Below are positions 16,035 to 25,005 of a DNA stretch of 64,000 nt, in pieces. Source of the DNA: Allotamlana fucoidanivorans (GTDB lineage: Bacteria > Bacteroidota > Bacteroidia > Flavobacteriales > Flavobacteriaceae). Position numbers and translations under genes: made by a program. The stretch is taken from assembly GCF_006265225.1 (NCBI RefSeq), contig NZ_VDCS01000001.1, forward strand, positions 310,001 through 374,000. The letters run 5' to 3'. Numbering within the stretch: position 1 is the stretch's first letter; the number at the start of each line of letters is the position of its first letter. Under the pieces are notes generated by a model. That model made no database searches. It was not told the DNA's origin and was given only the letters and a program-made list of their open reading frames with translations.

Positions 16035-18899
16035 TTATTCAGGAATAACATTTTTATCTTGAGTTAATAGCCATTTATCTAATTCAAAACCATCTTCGCG
16101 CATTGAAAATGAGATGATATGTTCGCCTGGAGTTTCAAAGTTCAGTGTAATAGTTTGCGGATATCCGCAATGGTTTTTAGGAACACGCTGTGCTGAAGAC
16201 CAAGTCCATGCATGCTTACCTTTACAAAGCTGAATACGTTGTCCGCTTTCTGGCCATGTGCCATCAACACCCACATGCAACCCATTATCCTCAGGGCCGC
16301 TAGAGTATGCTCTTACCCATACATAATATTGCCCAGGTGTATTAATTTTTACTTTATAGGAAACTAGACCTCCTGTACCTGGAACGGGAAAGAAGTTTTC
16401 ACCTTGAATTAAAGGATCCTTATGAGTCACTCTTGTATCAGGCAATGCTTTTATATAAGCGTTACCACTAGCCGAACTAGAGTGTTCTTTTGTGTTTTCA
16501 AAAGGAACGGAATTATCTTTTGATTGTAGGTACCACTTTCTAGGGCTTTCATTATTTGAATTAAAATGATAATCTTCAGCTTCAACTTCTAAAAATCCGT
16601 TTTGCTCCTCAAAAGGAGTCATATCTTTTAAGGCTTCTTTTAAAGTGTAGCTCACAGGATTTAGTATAATTGAACTCCAACGGCCTCTAGACCAAGCCGT
16701 TTCATGATCCTCTGGTATTTTACCATTGGTCATGGCTTTTGACGCTATTTCAAGTGTGTCATTTGTTTTTAGATAAATTTTACCTAATAAAAGACTGGTT
16801 GCTTTGAATCCGTATGGCGTTTGTGGATTAGAAACCGTTTTTAGCTTTTCCTTATTCACATAAACAGCATATTCAGATTCACCATCATTCTCCGCAATCG
16901 TATTTAAGGTTGCAGAATAATATCCTGTGTTACCCTTAAATATGGTAAATGCAGAAGCAAACTCATTTCTGTTTTCTGTTTTAGCAGCGTTGATTGCCAA
17001 TGTACCTCTCTTGTTTTCTGTATAGTAATTGACTTTAGAGGTATTATCTATTTGAAAATCTTGCAAGGCGTTTAGCGTTGTTTTAGGACTTTCGTTGGCT
17101 TTCGATGATTTCTTAGATGTATTTTCCACTAATGCTACCCAGTCGTTTTCATTTGAAGGTGGGAACCCGATAGATATAGGTTTACCACCTTTTATGGTTT
17201 TTACTGTGCCATATACAAGATCACCCCCAGTTCGAGGATTGTACCATTTTATTGTGAATTTTGATTTTGAATCTGTGAGATCTAAAATAGTTTCTTCAAC
17301 CTTTGGGATATAAATAGCGTAGACTTTTCTAGGATGAGCCAAAACATAATCATGTGTGTTTGCGGTTAAATCATCTGCCGTATGCATGGTTTCAAAAGGT
17401 AAATACCTCTTAAAAAAGTCTAAGGCATAATGTGTTTGATCCCATAAAATGTCGCGCGATCTCCAGTCTTCACAGTTTAAATCGTTGTGGGCAAACTTAT
17501 AACCAAAATACCACTCCACGCCAGCACCTCCAGCCATTAAATTTCCCCATAACACCTGGGCTCTAATTTCATTATGTTCTGGGTCATCGGCATCAGGTTT
17601 TGCGCCTGTGTGTGCCGGACCTATTTCATCTTGAGTAATAACCCATTGCTTTCCAAACATCTTTGATTCGTTTATCCATTTTACTGAAATATCATGAACA
17701 TCATGTGGATGGTGTGTTTGTAATGATGGACCATCTAAGTATTCATATCCTAAAAGAGGTGTTAAAAACAAATCTTGACCTTTAGTTGTTGCATGTGTAT
17801 GAAGAGCAACATAATTTTGATAAGGATCATGTTGTTTGATGTAACGTGCCATAGCTTTTCTATCCTTGTCATTTTGAGCCTTAGGTGTCCAAACTTGCCA
17901 ACCGTTTTCTTCGCCTAAATTCCAGGTAATACCTAAGTGATGCGCAAACCGGGCAATTAACTCACGGTAGTATAATTTACGTTGTACACGGGTTTCACCA
18001 ATATCAAGTAACAGCTCGTTTTCGGTTTCTTGAGTTACTATATGAAGCATTAAACCTAAGTCATCCATATGATCAAAAACGATTTCCCATTGGTCTAGTT
18101 TACTACAATCAAAACGGTAGCGTTCATGTTCGCTCGTCCAAGGCCATACATCTTTGCCATCACCTTGAATATTCATAGTTAAGAAATAGACAGAATTCAT
18201 TTTTTTTGACGCTAAATAGTTAAGAGCACCAATAATGTTTTTGCCCTTTCCATTTTGCCAGGTTGGGTTTCCTGTTTTCCAATCTTGAGCATGCGGTTCG
18301 TATTTATGCGACGCAGGTGTTTGATCAAATTCATAATAGCCAAGGAAACTTTCAGGGCTATCAGCACCACCTTTAATAAAAGATTCATGAGTATCGGCAT
18401 GCTTTAAATAACGTTCTCCAACATATTGCAAACGTCCTTTGGTTCTAAAATCAGATCCCGTTGCATCAGCTTCTGTAATGGTAAATGTTCCCTGAACCCC
18501 ATCAAAATCAACGGGTTCTCCAGCATTAATCTCATCGTTTACCGCTATATTTTCTCCTTTTCTAAAAGATACTTTATAGCTCCATTCACCAATGGCATCA
18601 GGCATAAACCTTACTTTCCAAACATTTCCTTTTGTAGCACTGGTTTCTGCAGCATTACCATCGGCAGCATAAAACCCAGGAATTACATAGGTTTTATTTT
18701 TATTACTGAAAATGACGTTAAGGCGATAGTTTAAAAACGGATTTATAGCGTCATTTTCACTTAAGTCTTTCCCTTGAAAGTTTAATGTTACCTTATGCCA
18801 TTTTTTTAATGCGCCTTCAACAGACACATTTCTTTGCTGCGCGTTTAGAGCACCAAGTATCAGTAGAAAACATCCTGATAGTGTTAATAGTCTTTTCAT
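16035..18899 (-). CDS. Secreted DUF5060 / TIM-barrel glycoside-hydrolase-like protein
   Basis: 954 residues with a signal peptide (1-20, ending LNAQ). Residues about 24-140 match DUF5060 (WHKVTLNFQGKD, WKVRFMPDAIGEWSYKVSF). Residues about 150-520 look like a (beta/alpha)8 barrel with clan A-like acid positions: NLGEEN (E330/E331) as candidate acid/base and TQDEIG (E425) as candidate nucleophile. About 535-610 resembles the small beta domain that follows such barrels. About 770-954 is a carbohydrate-binding-like sandwich (EVEAEDYHF, GQYYVWVRAY, EDGFELDKWLL). No type IX sorting domain is visible. It is last in the sugar-acid operon, 37 bases after the oxidoreductase gene, and probably releases the sugar the operon consumes. 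Substrate unknown. Confidence 0.75.
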   Translation of the reverse strand: MKRLLTLSGCFLLILGALNAQQRNVSVEGALKKWHKVTLNFQGKDLSENDAINPFLNYRLNVIFSNKNKTYVIPGFYAADGNAAETSATKGNVWKVRFMPDAIGEWSYKVSFRKGENIAVNDEINAGEPVDFDGVQGTFTITEADATGSDFRTKGRLQYVGERYLKHADTHESFIKGGADSPESFLGYYEFDQTPASHKYEPHAQDWKTGNPTWQNGKGKNIIGALNYLASKKMNSVYFLTMNIQGDGKDVWPWTSEHERYRFDCSKLDQWEIVFDHMDDLGLMLHIVTQETENELLLDIGETRVQRKLYYRELIARFAHHLGITWNLGEENGWQVWTPKAQNDKDRKAMARYIKQHDPYQNYVALHTHATTKGQDLFLTPLLGYEYLDGPSLQTHHPHDVHDISVKWINESKMFGKQWVITQDEIGPAHTGAKPDADDPEHNEIRAQVLWGNLMAGGAGVEWYFGYKFAHNDLNCEDWRSRDILWDQTHYALDFFKRYLPFETMHTADDLTANTHDYVLAHPRKVYAIYIPKVEETILDLTDSKSKFTIKWYNPRTGGDLVYGTVKTIKGGKPISIGFPPSNENDWVALVENTSKKSSKANESPKTTLNALQDFQIDNTSKVNYYTENKRGTLAINAAKTENRNEFASAFTIFKGNTGYYSATLNTIAENDGESEYAVYVNKEKLKTVSNPQTPYGFKATSLLLGKIYLKTNDTLEIASKAMTNGKIPEDHETAWSRGRWSSIILNPVSYTLKEALKDMTPFEEQNGFLEVEAEDYHFNSNNESPRKWYLQSKDNSVPFENTKEHSSSASGNAYIKALPDTRVTHKDPLIQGENFFPVPGTGGLVSYKVKINTPGQYYVWVRAYSSGPEDNGLHVGVDGTWPESGQRIQLCKGKHAWTWSSAQRVPKNHCGYPQTITLNFETPGEHIISFSMREDGFELDKWLLTQDKNVIPE

Positions 18900-18936
18900 T
18901 TGTATTTATTTGTGTTTTAGTTTAGTTGTCTAAGTG

Positions 18937-19962
18937 TTAAAGTGTTACAGGTGTGTTGTTTTTGGCTGATTCATAAACGGCCTCCTGAACTTTTAAAGTT
19001 TTTAAATAGTTATGTCCATCTGTTTCAAAAGGTTTCCCAGCTATAAGATTATCAATAAAGTTTCTTTGAAAGATGTAACAACAATCTCCTGCAAAGCCTA
19101 TATCATTATGAACATATTTGTGTATTTGTTCTGGTTCGCCTAATTTTTGTAAGGTGATATTTCCGTCAGAATACAATCTTATAGAACCTTTTGAGCCATC
19201 AATTAGATACTCCCCAAAAGTGTATCTTGATTTTGAAAAATTATTTTCGTTGTAACGATTGGCATCCCAAATAGCATGTGATTTGTTTTGAAAATTAAGA
19301 ATCATTAAGCCAGAGTCTTCTCCTTTTATCACAGGGTTAAGTCGTTTTAAAATGGCATATACGCTTTCAACTTCTCCGGCATGATATCTAAACGTATCAA
19401 TAAAATGAACCCCCGTTTCATAAATAAGAAGCTTTTTGTAATCTCTAAAATAAGGTTGCCTTGATAAATAGGCATCGTCACCCCAGCCATCACCCATACG
19501 GCTTCTAAAATTTAAACTGAACAAATCACCAATAGCATCATTAGTAATCATTTTTTTTATTTCTCTGTGCCAGGGTTGAAATCTGAAGTTTTCATGCACC
19601 ACAAAGCGTATGTTTTTCTTTGAAACGTAGTCTACAATTTTTTGTGATTCTTCAAAGTTAGGTGCCAAAGGTTTTTGACAAATAATATGGACACCGTGAT
19701 CTGCAGCAAATTTGCACATTTCAAAATGCGTTTCGGGAGGTGTAATGATATCTACAAAGTCTGGCTTTTCTTTTAAAATCATCTCTTTGTAATCTGTATA
19801 ATGCTGCTTTACATCATAAGATTCCATAATGCCTTTTGCGCGTTCTGCATTTGAATTACAAAGCGCTGTTATTTCAACTTCAGGAATACGGGTCCAGGCT
19901 TCATACTGGAAGCGACTAAAATAACCAGCCCCTATAGCAACACCTTTTAATTTACTTTTCAT
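18937..19962 (-). CDS. Gfo/Idh/MocA-family NAD(P)-dependent sugar oxidoreductase
   Basis: 341 residues from the ATG at 19962, which starts the first Rossmann strand (KSKLKGVAIGAGYFSRF). A longer frame from 20010 adds 16 residues but lies fully inside the MFS gene. The NAD-binding G-x-G-x-F motif is at about residues 9-16, and the family's EKP-like motif appears as CQKPLAPN (the lysine is the usual catalytic-site residue). Such enzymes oxidise a sugar hydroxyl or hemiacetal in the cytoplasm. The start overlaps the MFS gene by 11 bases. In this operon it probably oxidises the imported sugar to a lactone or keto sugar (inference). Confidence 0.9.
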   Translation of the reverse strand: MKSKLKGVAIGAGYFSRFQYEAWTRIPEVEITALCNSNAERAKGIMESYDVKQHYTDYKEMILKEKPDFVDIITPPETHFEMCKFAADHGVHIICQKPLAPNFEESQKIVDYVSKKNIRFVVHENFRFQPWHREIKKMITNDAIGDLFSLNFRSRMGDGWGDDAYLSRQPYFRDYKKLLIYETGVHFIDTFRYHAGEVESVYAILKRLNPVIKGEDSGLMILNFQNKSHAIWDANRYNENNFSKSRYTFGEYLIDGSKGSIRLYSDGNITLQKLGEPEQIHKYVHNDIGFAGDCCYIFQRNFIDNLIAGKPFETDGHNYLKTLKVQEAVYESAKNNTPVTL

Positions 19963-21214
19963 ATTGTATTTCTTTTGAGGAATCCATAAATAACCAACAT
20001 ACAATGGCAACAGATCCTAAGCATGCCGCTACGAAAAAGAAGGGCTCACTAGAGCCTGTCCATTCTATAAGATATGGAAAAGCCAATGCTGTTGAAAATG
20101 ACCCTAAATTACCTGCCATATTCATCATACCTGAAACCTTGCCAGAGTTTTCTTTACCAATATCCATACAGAAGGACCAGGACGGACTCAAAGTCATATC
20201 TGCTCCAAAAATGGCTATAGATAGGCATAATACGGCACCTAAAGCCGTGTCCATATAAAGGCTAGATAAAATGCCAATAACCACTAGAATAAAACCAAAA
20301 ATGGCAGGAATTTGTCTAGATAATTTCCATTTTCCAGTTTTATAAATAGCATCAACAGTATAACCCGAAACCCAATTTCCTACGGCTCCAGCTAATAGGG
20401 GTAACATGGCATAAAAACCTGTGGTGACTAGGTTTAAATTATATTTTGATTTTATATATGGGAATAGCCAAGTTAACATAAAGAAGAAAATAAAATTGCT
20501 TCCTATGTATTGTATCATGGCTAAAATCACATTTTTTGAGCCAAGTATGGACTTCAATGGTAAGGGGTGTGTTTGTTCTTTTCGTTGTTGCCGATTGGCT
20601 ACAATAAAGTCTTTTTCATCTTCAGAAATGCCTGGATGATCTTCAGGTTTATTTCTAAAAAGATAGAAGAATAAAACCGCACAAATAATACCGATACCTC
20701 CAAAAAAATAGAAAATAGATTTCCAACCCCAAGCATCAATTAAATAGGCCACTAAAGGCAGGGCAAATGCAGCGCCTAGTCTTGATCCTGAAAAATTAAT
20801 GCCTTGAAATATACCACGTTCTTTCAGCGGCACCCATGAAAATGCCGCTCTTGAGATATTTGGAAAAGCTCCTGCTTCGGCACCACCAAAAATAAATCGG
20901 AATGAGAGCATAGAAATATAGTTCCATGCCGCTCCGGTTAAGGCTGTGAATATAGACCAAAGCACCATAATGGAAGTCATAACCTTGCGAACACCATACT
21001 TATCACCCATAGCGCCACCAGGCACTTGAAACAGCGCATAACCAAGTGCAAAGGCACTGAGTATCCAGCCCATTTGAATATCTGTAAGATTCAAATCGGC
21101 ACTTATAGAATCTTTGGCTGATGAAATACAAACCCGGTCAATATAAAGCAACAGGGTAATTAAAAAGGAGCCAGCAAAGAAGGCATATCTTCTGGAAGGT
21201 GTTTTGTTAGACAT
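19952..21214 (-). CDS. MFS transporter, anion:cation symporter (sugar-acid) type
   Basis: 420 residues with 12 predicted membrane segments. The A-motif-like G-DKYGVRKVM segment in the loop after helix 2 (about 71-81) and the RFIFGGAEAGAFPNISRA segment are typical of the ACS branch, which includes hexuronate, glucarate and tartrate importers. It sits between the DUF1537 kinase (6 bases upstream) and the Gfo/Idh gene. There is no SusC/SusD pair in the window, so this symporter is the likely inner-membrane route for a monomeric sugar acid. Confidence 0.9.
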   Translation of the reverse strand: MSNKTPSRRYAFFAGSFLITLLLYIDRVCISSAKDSISADLNLTDIQMGWILSAFALGYALFQVPGGAMGDKYGVRKVMTSIMVLWSIFTALTGAAWNYISMLSFRFIFGGAEAGAFPNISRAAFSWVPLKERGIFQGINFSGSRLGAAFALPLVAYLIDAWGWKSIFYFFGGIGIICAVLFFYLFRNKPEDHPGISEDEKDFIVANRQQRKEQTHPLPLKSILGSKNVILAMIQYIGSNFIFFFMLTWLFPYIKSKYNLNLVTTGFYAMLPLLAGAVGNWVSGYTVDAIYKTGKWKLSRQIPAIFGFILVVIGILSSLYMDTALGAVLCLSIAIFGADMTLSPSWSFCMDIGKENSGKVSGMMNMAGNLGSFSTALAFPYLIEWTGSSEPFFFVAACLGSVAIVCWLFMDSSKEIQYEK

Positions 21215-21220
21215 AGGTGG

Positions 21221-22621
21221 TTAGTTTAGTTTTTTAGTTATGTTCAGTAAGGTGTTTTCGTTTCCAACGTTACCAGGAAATACAATGTATAGCAGGTTAG
21301 GAAATTTAGTTTCTGCACCCATTTCCCATACAGGAATTCCTGGTTCAATTTGTCCTAGTACTGTTGACTGTTTCATGCCAAGTCCCTTTATAGCGAGATC
21401 ATTTGAGGTAATGCCTCCTTTAGCTAGCAGGTATTTTGGTCTGGTTTGCAGGTTTTTTACTAAGGTTACCAATGCATTTGATACTTTACCAGCTATGTTT
21501 ATAGTGGTATTGGCATCACTTCCAGTGATGAGTTTTCTACTTGTAAAAACAATGATGTCTTTACCGTTTGAAATCAGTTTGTCAATGGTTGCAGATAGGT
21601 TGTTGAGGTAATTGGTTGCTGATGCTCCTAAAACCTTATTCACATCAACTTCAATAATGGTTTCTTCAGAAAAGTGTTTTAAAGCATTGTTAAGCTGTAA
21701 CGACGATTTAGGGACATAAGATCCCACTATGGTAATGCCACCATGAGTATTTTCTTTGTCAATAATAGCTTCTGTGTTTAAAAGGCCTTGAGGCTTTAAA
21801 CCTATGTATGAGGGAACAAAAGAACTTGAGGTTCTATAAATAATTGACTTTCCTTGCTGTTCGGCAAGTAAAAGAGCCTGTGTTACTTTATCTAAATCGT
21901 GGTAGTTTAAGGCGTTTATAATAGTGTAACTAGCTGAATGAATGTTTTTAATTTCTTCCACTAGTGCTTGCATATTTTGTGTTCTAATGCTTTCTAGTGA
22001 TACGGTATAAACATCAGTAGCTTTTACATCACCTTGCGTTTTTTCTTCAATCCATTGTGGTAATACGGCATGCTTATAGCCAAAGGTATGGTCTTGTGAA
22101 AAAGGTGTTTCATTTACAGGTGTTAATGTATTCTCATGTTTTATGTAATGGGTGTCATTGACTGTAACCCGTCCACCTTCAAACATAACAGGAATTACAA
22201 CGGTGATGGCATCCTGTAATAAAAGGGTATTTTTTAGAACGTTTACTTCAGAAAAATGCCCGCGTAGTGTAGAATCACTCCTACTTATTAGGGTAAAATC
22301 ACGATTCGTAACTTTGGAGGCTTCTATTATATTGTTGGCAATTTGGGTATAAAGGGTGGTAGATTGTTTTTCTGTAAGACTTCTAGAATTGGTTAGCAAA
22401 AAGAAGGTGGGTGTACCTTTTTTAAATTCAGAGGATAGCGTGTTAACATCCCATGTGGTTAGTAAGGGAATGTTGTAAACAGTTTGATTTCCTGTGGGGT
22501 CATCATCAATAACAATGCAGGTTTTATTTAATGATGTGAATATCTTATAGTTTTCAAGTCTGTAATTTGAAGTATCTTCTTTAGGAAGTTGTTTTAGTAT
22601 GTTTGAAAGTAATAGTTCCAT
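21221..22621 (-). CDS. Four-carbon acid sugar kinase family protein (DUF1537)
   Basis: 466 residues, matching the OtnK/DtnK-type kinases. The N-terminal substrate domain has VIDDDPTGNQTV (about 37-48) and SRSDSTLRGHF (about 110-120). The C-terminal nucleotide domain has LAKGGITSNDLAIKGLG (about 404-420) and GNVGNENTLL near the end. Characterised relatives phosphorylate C4 acids such as threonate, erythronate or their 3-oxo forms, and some act on other oxo-acids. The start overlaps the cyclase stop by one base. It should give the committed phosphorylation in this pathway, on a substrate I cannot name. Confidence 0.88.
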   Translation of the reverse strand: MELLLSNILKQLPKEDTSNYRLENYKIFTSLNKTCIVIDDDPTGNQTVYNIPLLTTWDVNTLSSEFKKGTPTFFLLTNSRSLTEKQSTTLYTQIANNIIEASKVTNRDFTLISRSDSTLRGHFSEVNVLKNTLLLQDAITVVIPVMFEGGRVTVNDTHYIKHENTLTPVNETPFSQDHTFGYKHAVLPQWIEEKTQGDVKATDVYTVSLESIRTQNMQALVEEIKNIHSASYTIINALNYHDLDKVTQALLLAEQQGKSIIYRTSSSFVPSYIGLKPQGLLNTEAIIDKENTHGGITIVGSYVPKSSLQLNNALKHFSEETIIEVDVNKVLGASATNYLNNLSATIDKLISNGKDIIVFTSRKLITGSDANTTINIAGKVSNALVTLVKNLQTRPKYLLAKGGITSNDLAIKGLGMKQSTVLGQIEPGIPVWEMGAETKFPNLLYIVFPGNVGNENTLLNITKKLN

Positions 22622-23256
22622 TAATTTGTTTCAATAGCTATAACGCGTGCAGGTGATCCGTCACCACCACCAATTTTTAAAGGAAGAGCAATCAACTCCA
22701 CACAATTTGATTGTAAACGGTCTAGGTTGGTAAGTCCTTCAATAATGACCACACCGCTTAATAAAATCTGATGAATTTTTGTAACCTCTTCAAGATTATT
22801 TACATCGGCTACAGAAGGTGGTTCTACACCAATCATTTTTACTTGTTGATCAATACACCAATGCGCTAATGCTTCTGAAATTCTGGGGAGTTCATCTCTA
22901 TACTTGGGTGTATTTACATATTGAGACCATCCTGTTTGAAACAGTAAACTATCTCCAAATCTAAAATCCTTTTGAACCGTATCTGGAATATGATGTGGAA
23001 AAATTAACCCTTTTGAACCTACATGACGCACATCAATAACCCAGGCTTTTCCAACAAAATTAGAAACCTCAATTTCATCAATAGTTTGATTGTTTACATT
23101 AAAGTGAATAGGAGCATCCATGTGTGTACCACAATGCGAATAAAAGCTTAATGTGCTGGCATTCCATCCGTCTTTAGTAATAGTTTTACTGGTTTCTTTT
23201 GAGAAACCAGCAAAACTATTGGTGTAAGTCATGGTAAGATCAATAATTCGGCTCAT
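22621..23256 (-). CDS. Cyclase-family metal-dependent hydrolase
   Basis: 211 residues of the kynurenine formamidase-like cyclase family. The metal-binding HCGTHMDAPIHF motif (about 42-53) is intact. Other family features include FVGKAWVIDV and a C-terminal LIALPLKIGGGDGSPARVIA. Members hydrolyse formamides, cyclic amides or lactone-like rings. In this operon a lactone or cyclic intermediate from the Gfo/Idh dehydrogenase is a reasonable substrate, but that is inference from context. It lies 6 bases after the dehydrogenase gene and overlaps the kinase start by one base. Confidence 0.85.
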   Translation of the reverse strand: MSRIIDLTMTYTNSFAGFSKETSKTITKDGWNASTLSFYSHCGTHMDAPIHFNVNNQTIDEIEVSNFVGKAWVIDVRHVGSKGLIFPHHIPDTVQKDFRFGDSLLFQTGWSQYVNTPKYRDELPRISEALAHWCIDQQVKMIGVEPPSVADVNNLEEVTKIHQILLSGVVIIEGLTNLDRLQSNCVELIALPLKIGGGDGSPARVIAIETN

Positions 23257-23262
23257 GGTAGG

Positions 23263-24309
23263 TTATAAATTTTTAATCACGGCATCAGCCACATCTGATG
23301 TTTTTGCAGAACCGCCAAGATCAACCGTTAAAACGCCTTGGGTAGTGCTTTTGTCAATAGCATCCATAATATTTTGGGCCGCTTCTGTTTCACCTAAGTG
23401 CTCTAACATAATAGCAGCAGACCAAATTTGACCGTAAGGATTAGCAATGTTATTTCCAGCAATATCAGGAGCCGACCCATGAATAGGCTCAAACATAGAT
23501 GGGTATTCTTTTTCAGGATTAATGTTTCCACTACCACCAAGACCTAAGCTTCCCATTATGGCACCCCCCAAATCACTCAAAATATCGCCAAATAGATTGG
23601 TAGTCAATACCACATCAAATATTTCGGGTTTTAAAACAAACATAGCAGTTGAATTATCAATGTACATTTGTTCATGTTCTATATCCGGGTATTGTTCGGC
23701 CACTTCCTTAATCACTCTATCCCAATAAGCTAAACTATTTATAAGGGTGTTAGATTTGGTGATGTGTGTTACTTTTTTTCTCCTTTTTCTAGCTAACTGA
23801 AAAGCATAATGTGCTACACGTTCAATCCCTTTTCTAGTAAACACACTGGTGTCTGTTCCCATGCCGTTAGGCTCATCGGGAAGGTATTGCCCGCCCATTT
23901 GAACAAATTCTCCTTCGGTATTTTCTCTAACAATTACAAAATCGATATGCTTTTCGGTACGCAAAGGTCTGGTAACTCCAGGATATGTTCTTACAGGTCT
24001 GTAATTTACATATTGGTTAAAAGAGGTTCTTACTTTAAAGGTGTAGTCTTTTGCAGGAAGTGTGTCATCAACGGCAGGTAATCCTACAGAACCAAAATAA
24101 ACCGCATCAAAACCTTTTAGAGTTTCAAGACCATCATTTGGTAAAAACTGTCCGTTTTTTAAATAATAACCTGCTCCCCACTCAAACGTTTCTGATGTAA
24201 TGGTAAAATCATGTTTTTTCGCTACGGCCTCTAAAACTCTGTAACCTTCAGGCACTATTTCGTTTCCTATACCATCACCTGGTACTACTGCGATGTTGTA
24301 ATTTTTCAC
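23263..24309 (-). CDS. Beta-decarboxylating dehydrogenase, tartrate/D-malate dehydrogenase-like
   Basis: 348 residues of the isocitrate/isopropylmalate dehydrogenase superfamily. The start VVPGDGIGNEIVPEG, the VRENTEGEF segment, K-x-N-T near THITKSNTLI, and the metal-binding TTNLFGDILSDL are all present. NIANPYGQIWSAAIML is closest to the TtuC/DmlA branch acting on tartrate or D-malate rather than to IcdA or LeuB. These enzymes oxidise a 2-hydroxy acid and often decarboxylate the product using NAD+ and Mn2+. It follows gntR by 10 bases and is the first metabolic gene of the operon. Confidence 0.88.
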   Translation of the reverse strand: MKNYNIAVVPGDGIGNEIVPEGYRVLEAVAKKHDFTITSETFEWGAGYYLKNGQFLPNDGLETLKGFDAVYFGSVGLPAVDDTLPAKDYTFKVRTSFNQYVNYRPVRTYPGVTRPLRTEKHIDFVIVRENTEGEFVQMGGQYLPDEPNGMGTDTSVFTRKGIERVAHYAFQLARKRRKKVTHITKSNTLINSLAYWDRVIKEVAEQYPDIEHEQMYIDNSTAMFVLKPEIFDVVLTTNLFGDILSDLGGAIMGSLGLGGSGNINPEKEYPSMFEPIHGSAPDIAGNNIANPYGQIWSAAIMLEHLGETEAAQNIMDAIDKSTTQGVLTVDLGGSAKTSDVADAVIKNL

Positions 24310-24319
24310 TTTTTTGTAT

Positions 24320-24943
24320 TTAATGATTTAATAATAATATTCTTGATTTTTCAATATGTTCTCTGGCACATTTCTCGGCTTGATTAGCGTTACCGTGTTC
24401 AATGGCTTGAATGATTTTAATATGCTCATCAAGGGTTTCTTCAGGAGGTCTTAATAGTCCTCTGTTAATAACCTGTTCGTGAATATTTCCGAAGAAATAA
24501 ATTTTGTCAAGAGGTGCGTTATCGGTAAGTTTTATAAGCAATGAATGAAATTGTTCATCGGCTTTGGCATAGTCATTAATATTAATGTTTGGTTGTCCTA
24601 TAAAGGGAACAAAACATTGTTTTAATTGCTCTTTTTTTTGCTTGTTATTGGATTGTGCCAATAATCTGGCTGCCATACCTTCAAGCGCTTCCCTACAAAT
24701 GTAGATGTCAAATATTTCCTTTTCACCAAAGGATTTTACATACATGCCACGACGTGGAATGCTTTCCACTAAAAACTCATTTTCGAGTGCTAAAAGGGCT
24801 TTCATAAGTGGCGTACGACTCACACCAAGTTGTTCCGCTATTTTCTCCTGAATGATTTTTTCACCAGGCTTAAGCTCCCCATTAATGATCATCTCCTTTA
24901 CTTTGAGGTAGATAGGTTCATTAAGATTATGATATTCTATCAT
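24320..24943 (-). CDS. GntR-family (FCD/FadR-type) transcriptional regulator
   Basis: 207 residues: an N-terminal winged helix (about 1-70, with PIYLKVKEMIINGELKPGEKI and AEQLGVSRTPLMKALLALE) followed by an all-helical FCD ligand domain (about 78-205) with the usual metal-site histidines in the EQFHSLLIKL and EHIEKS regions. FCD ligands are usually small organic acids, which fits the operon. It is the first gene of the seven-gene operon. A perfect palindrome TTTTGTATACAAAA lies 17 bases upstream, covering the predicted transcription start, so autorepression lifted by a pathway intermediate is likely. Confidence 0.93.
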   Translation of the reverse strand: MIEYHNLNEPIYLKVKEMIINGELKPGEKIIQEKIAEQLGVSRTPLMKALLALENEFLVESIPRRGMYVKSFGEKEIFDIYICREALEGMAARLLAQSNNKQKKEQLKQCFVPFIGQPNININDYAKADEQFHSLLIKLTDNAPLDKIYFFGNIHEQVINRGLLRPPEETLDEHIKIIQAIEHGNANQAEKCAREHIEKSRILLLNH

Positions 24944-24959
24944 TGAATTCTATAATGAA

Positions 24960-24973
24960 TTTTGTATACAAAA
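24960..24973. promoter_or_regulatory. Probable GntR/FCD operator
   Basis: TTTTGTATACAAAA is a perfect 14-base palindrome whose core TTGTATACAA fits the GTxxAC-type operators known for FCD-family GntR regulators such as ExuR/UxuR-like proteins. It covers the predicted start of transcription of the gntR operon (near 24969). Confidence 0.7.
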
Positions 24974-24975
24974 AA

Positions 24976-25005
24976 CAAAAATAAATGTTTTTTGTAATTA
25001 TGCAA
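24976..25005 (-). promoter_or_regulatory. Predicted promoter of the gntR sugar-acid operon
   Basis: On the minus strand TTG (plus 25003-25005) is followed after exactly 19 bases by TATTTTTG (plus 24976-24983), a full match to the Bacteroidota -33/-7 pattern. The operator palindrome lies immediately downstream. Confidence 0.65.
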
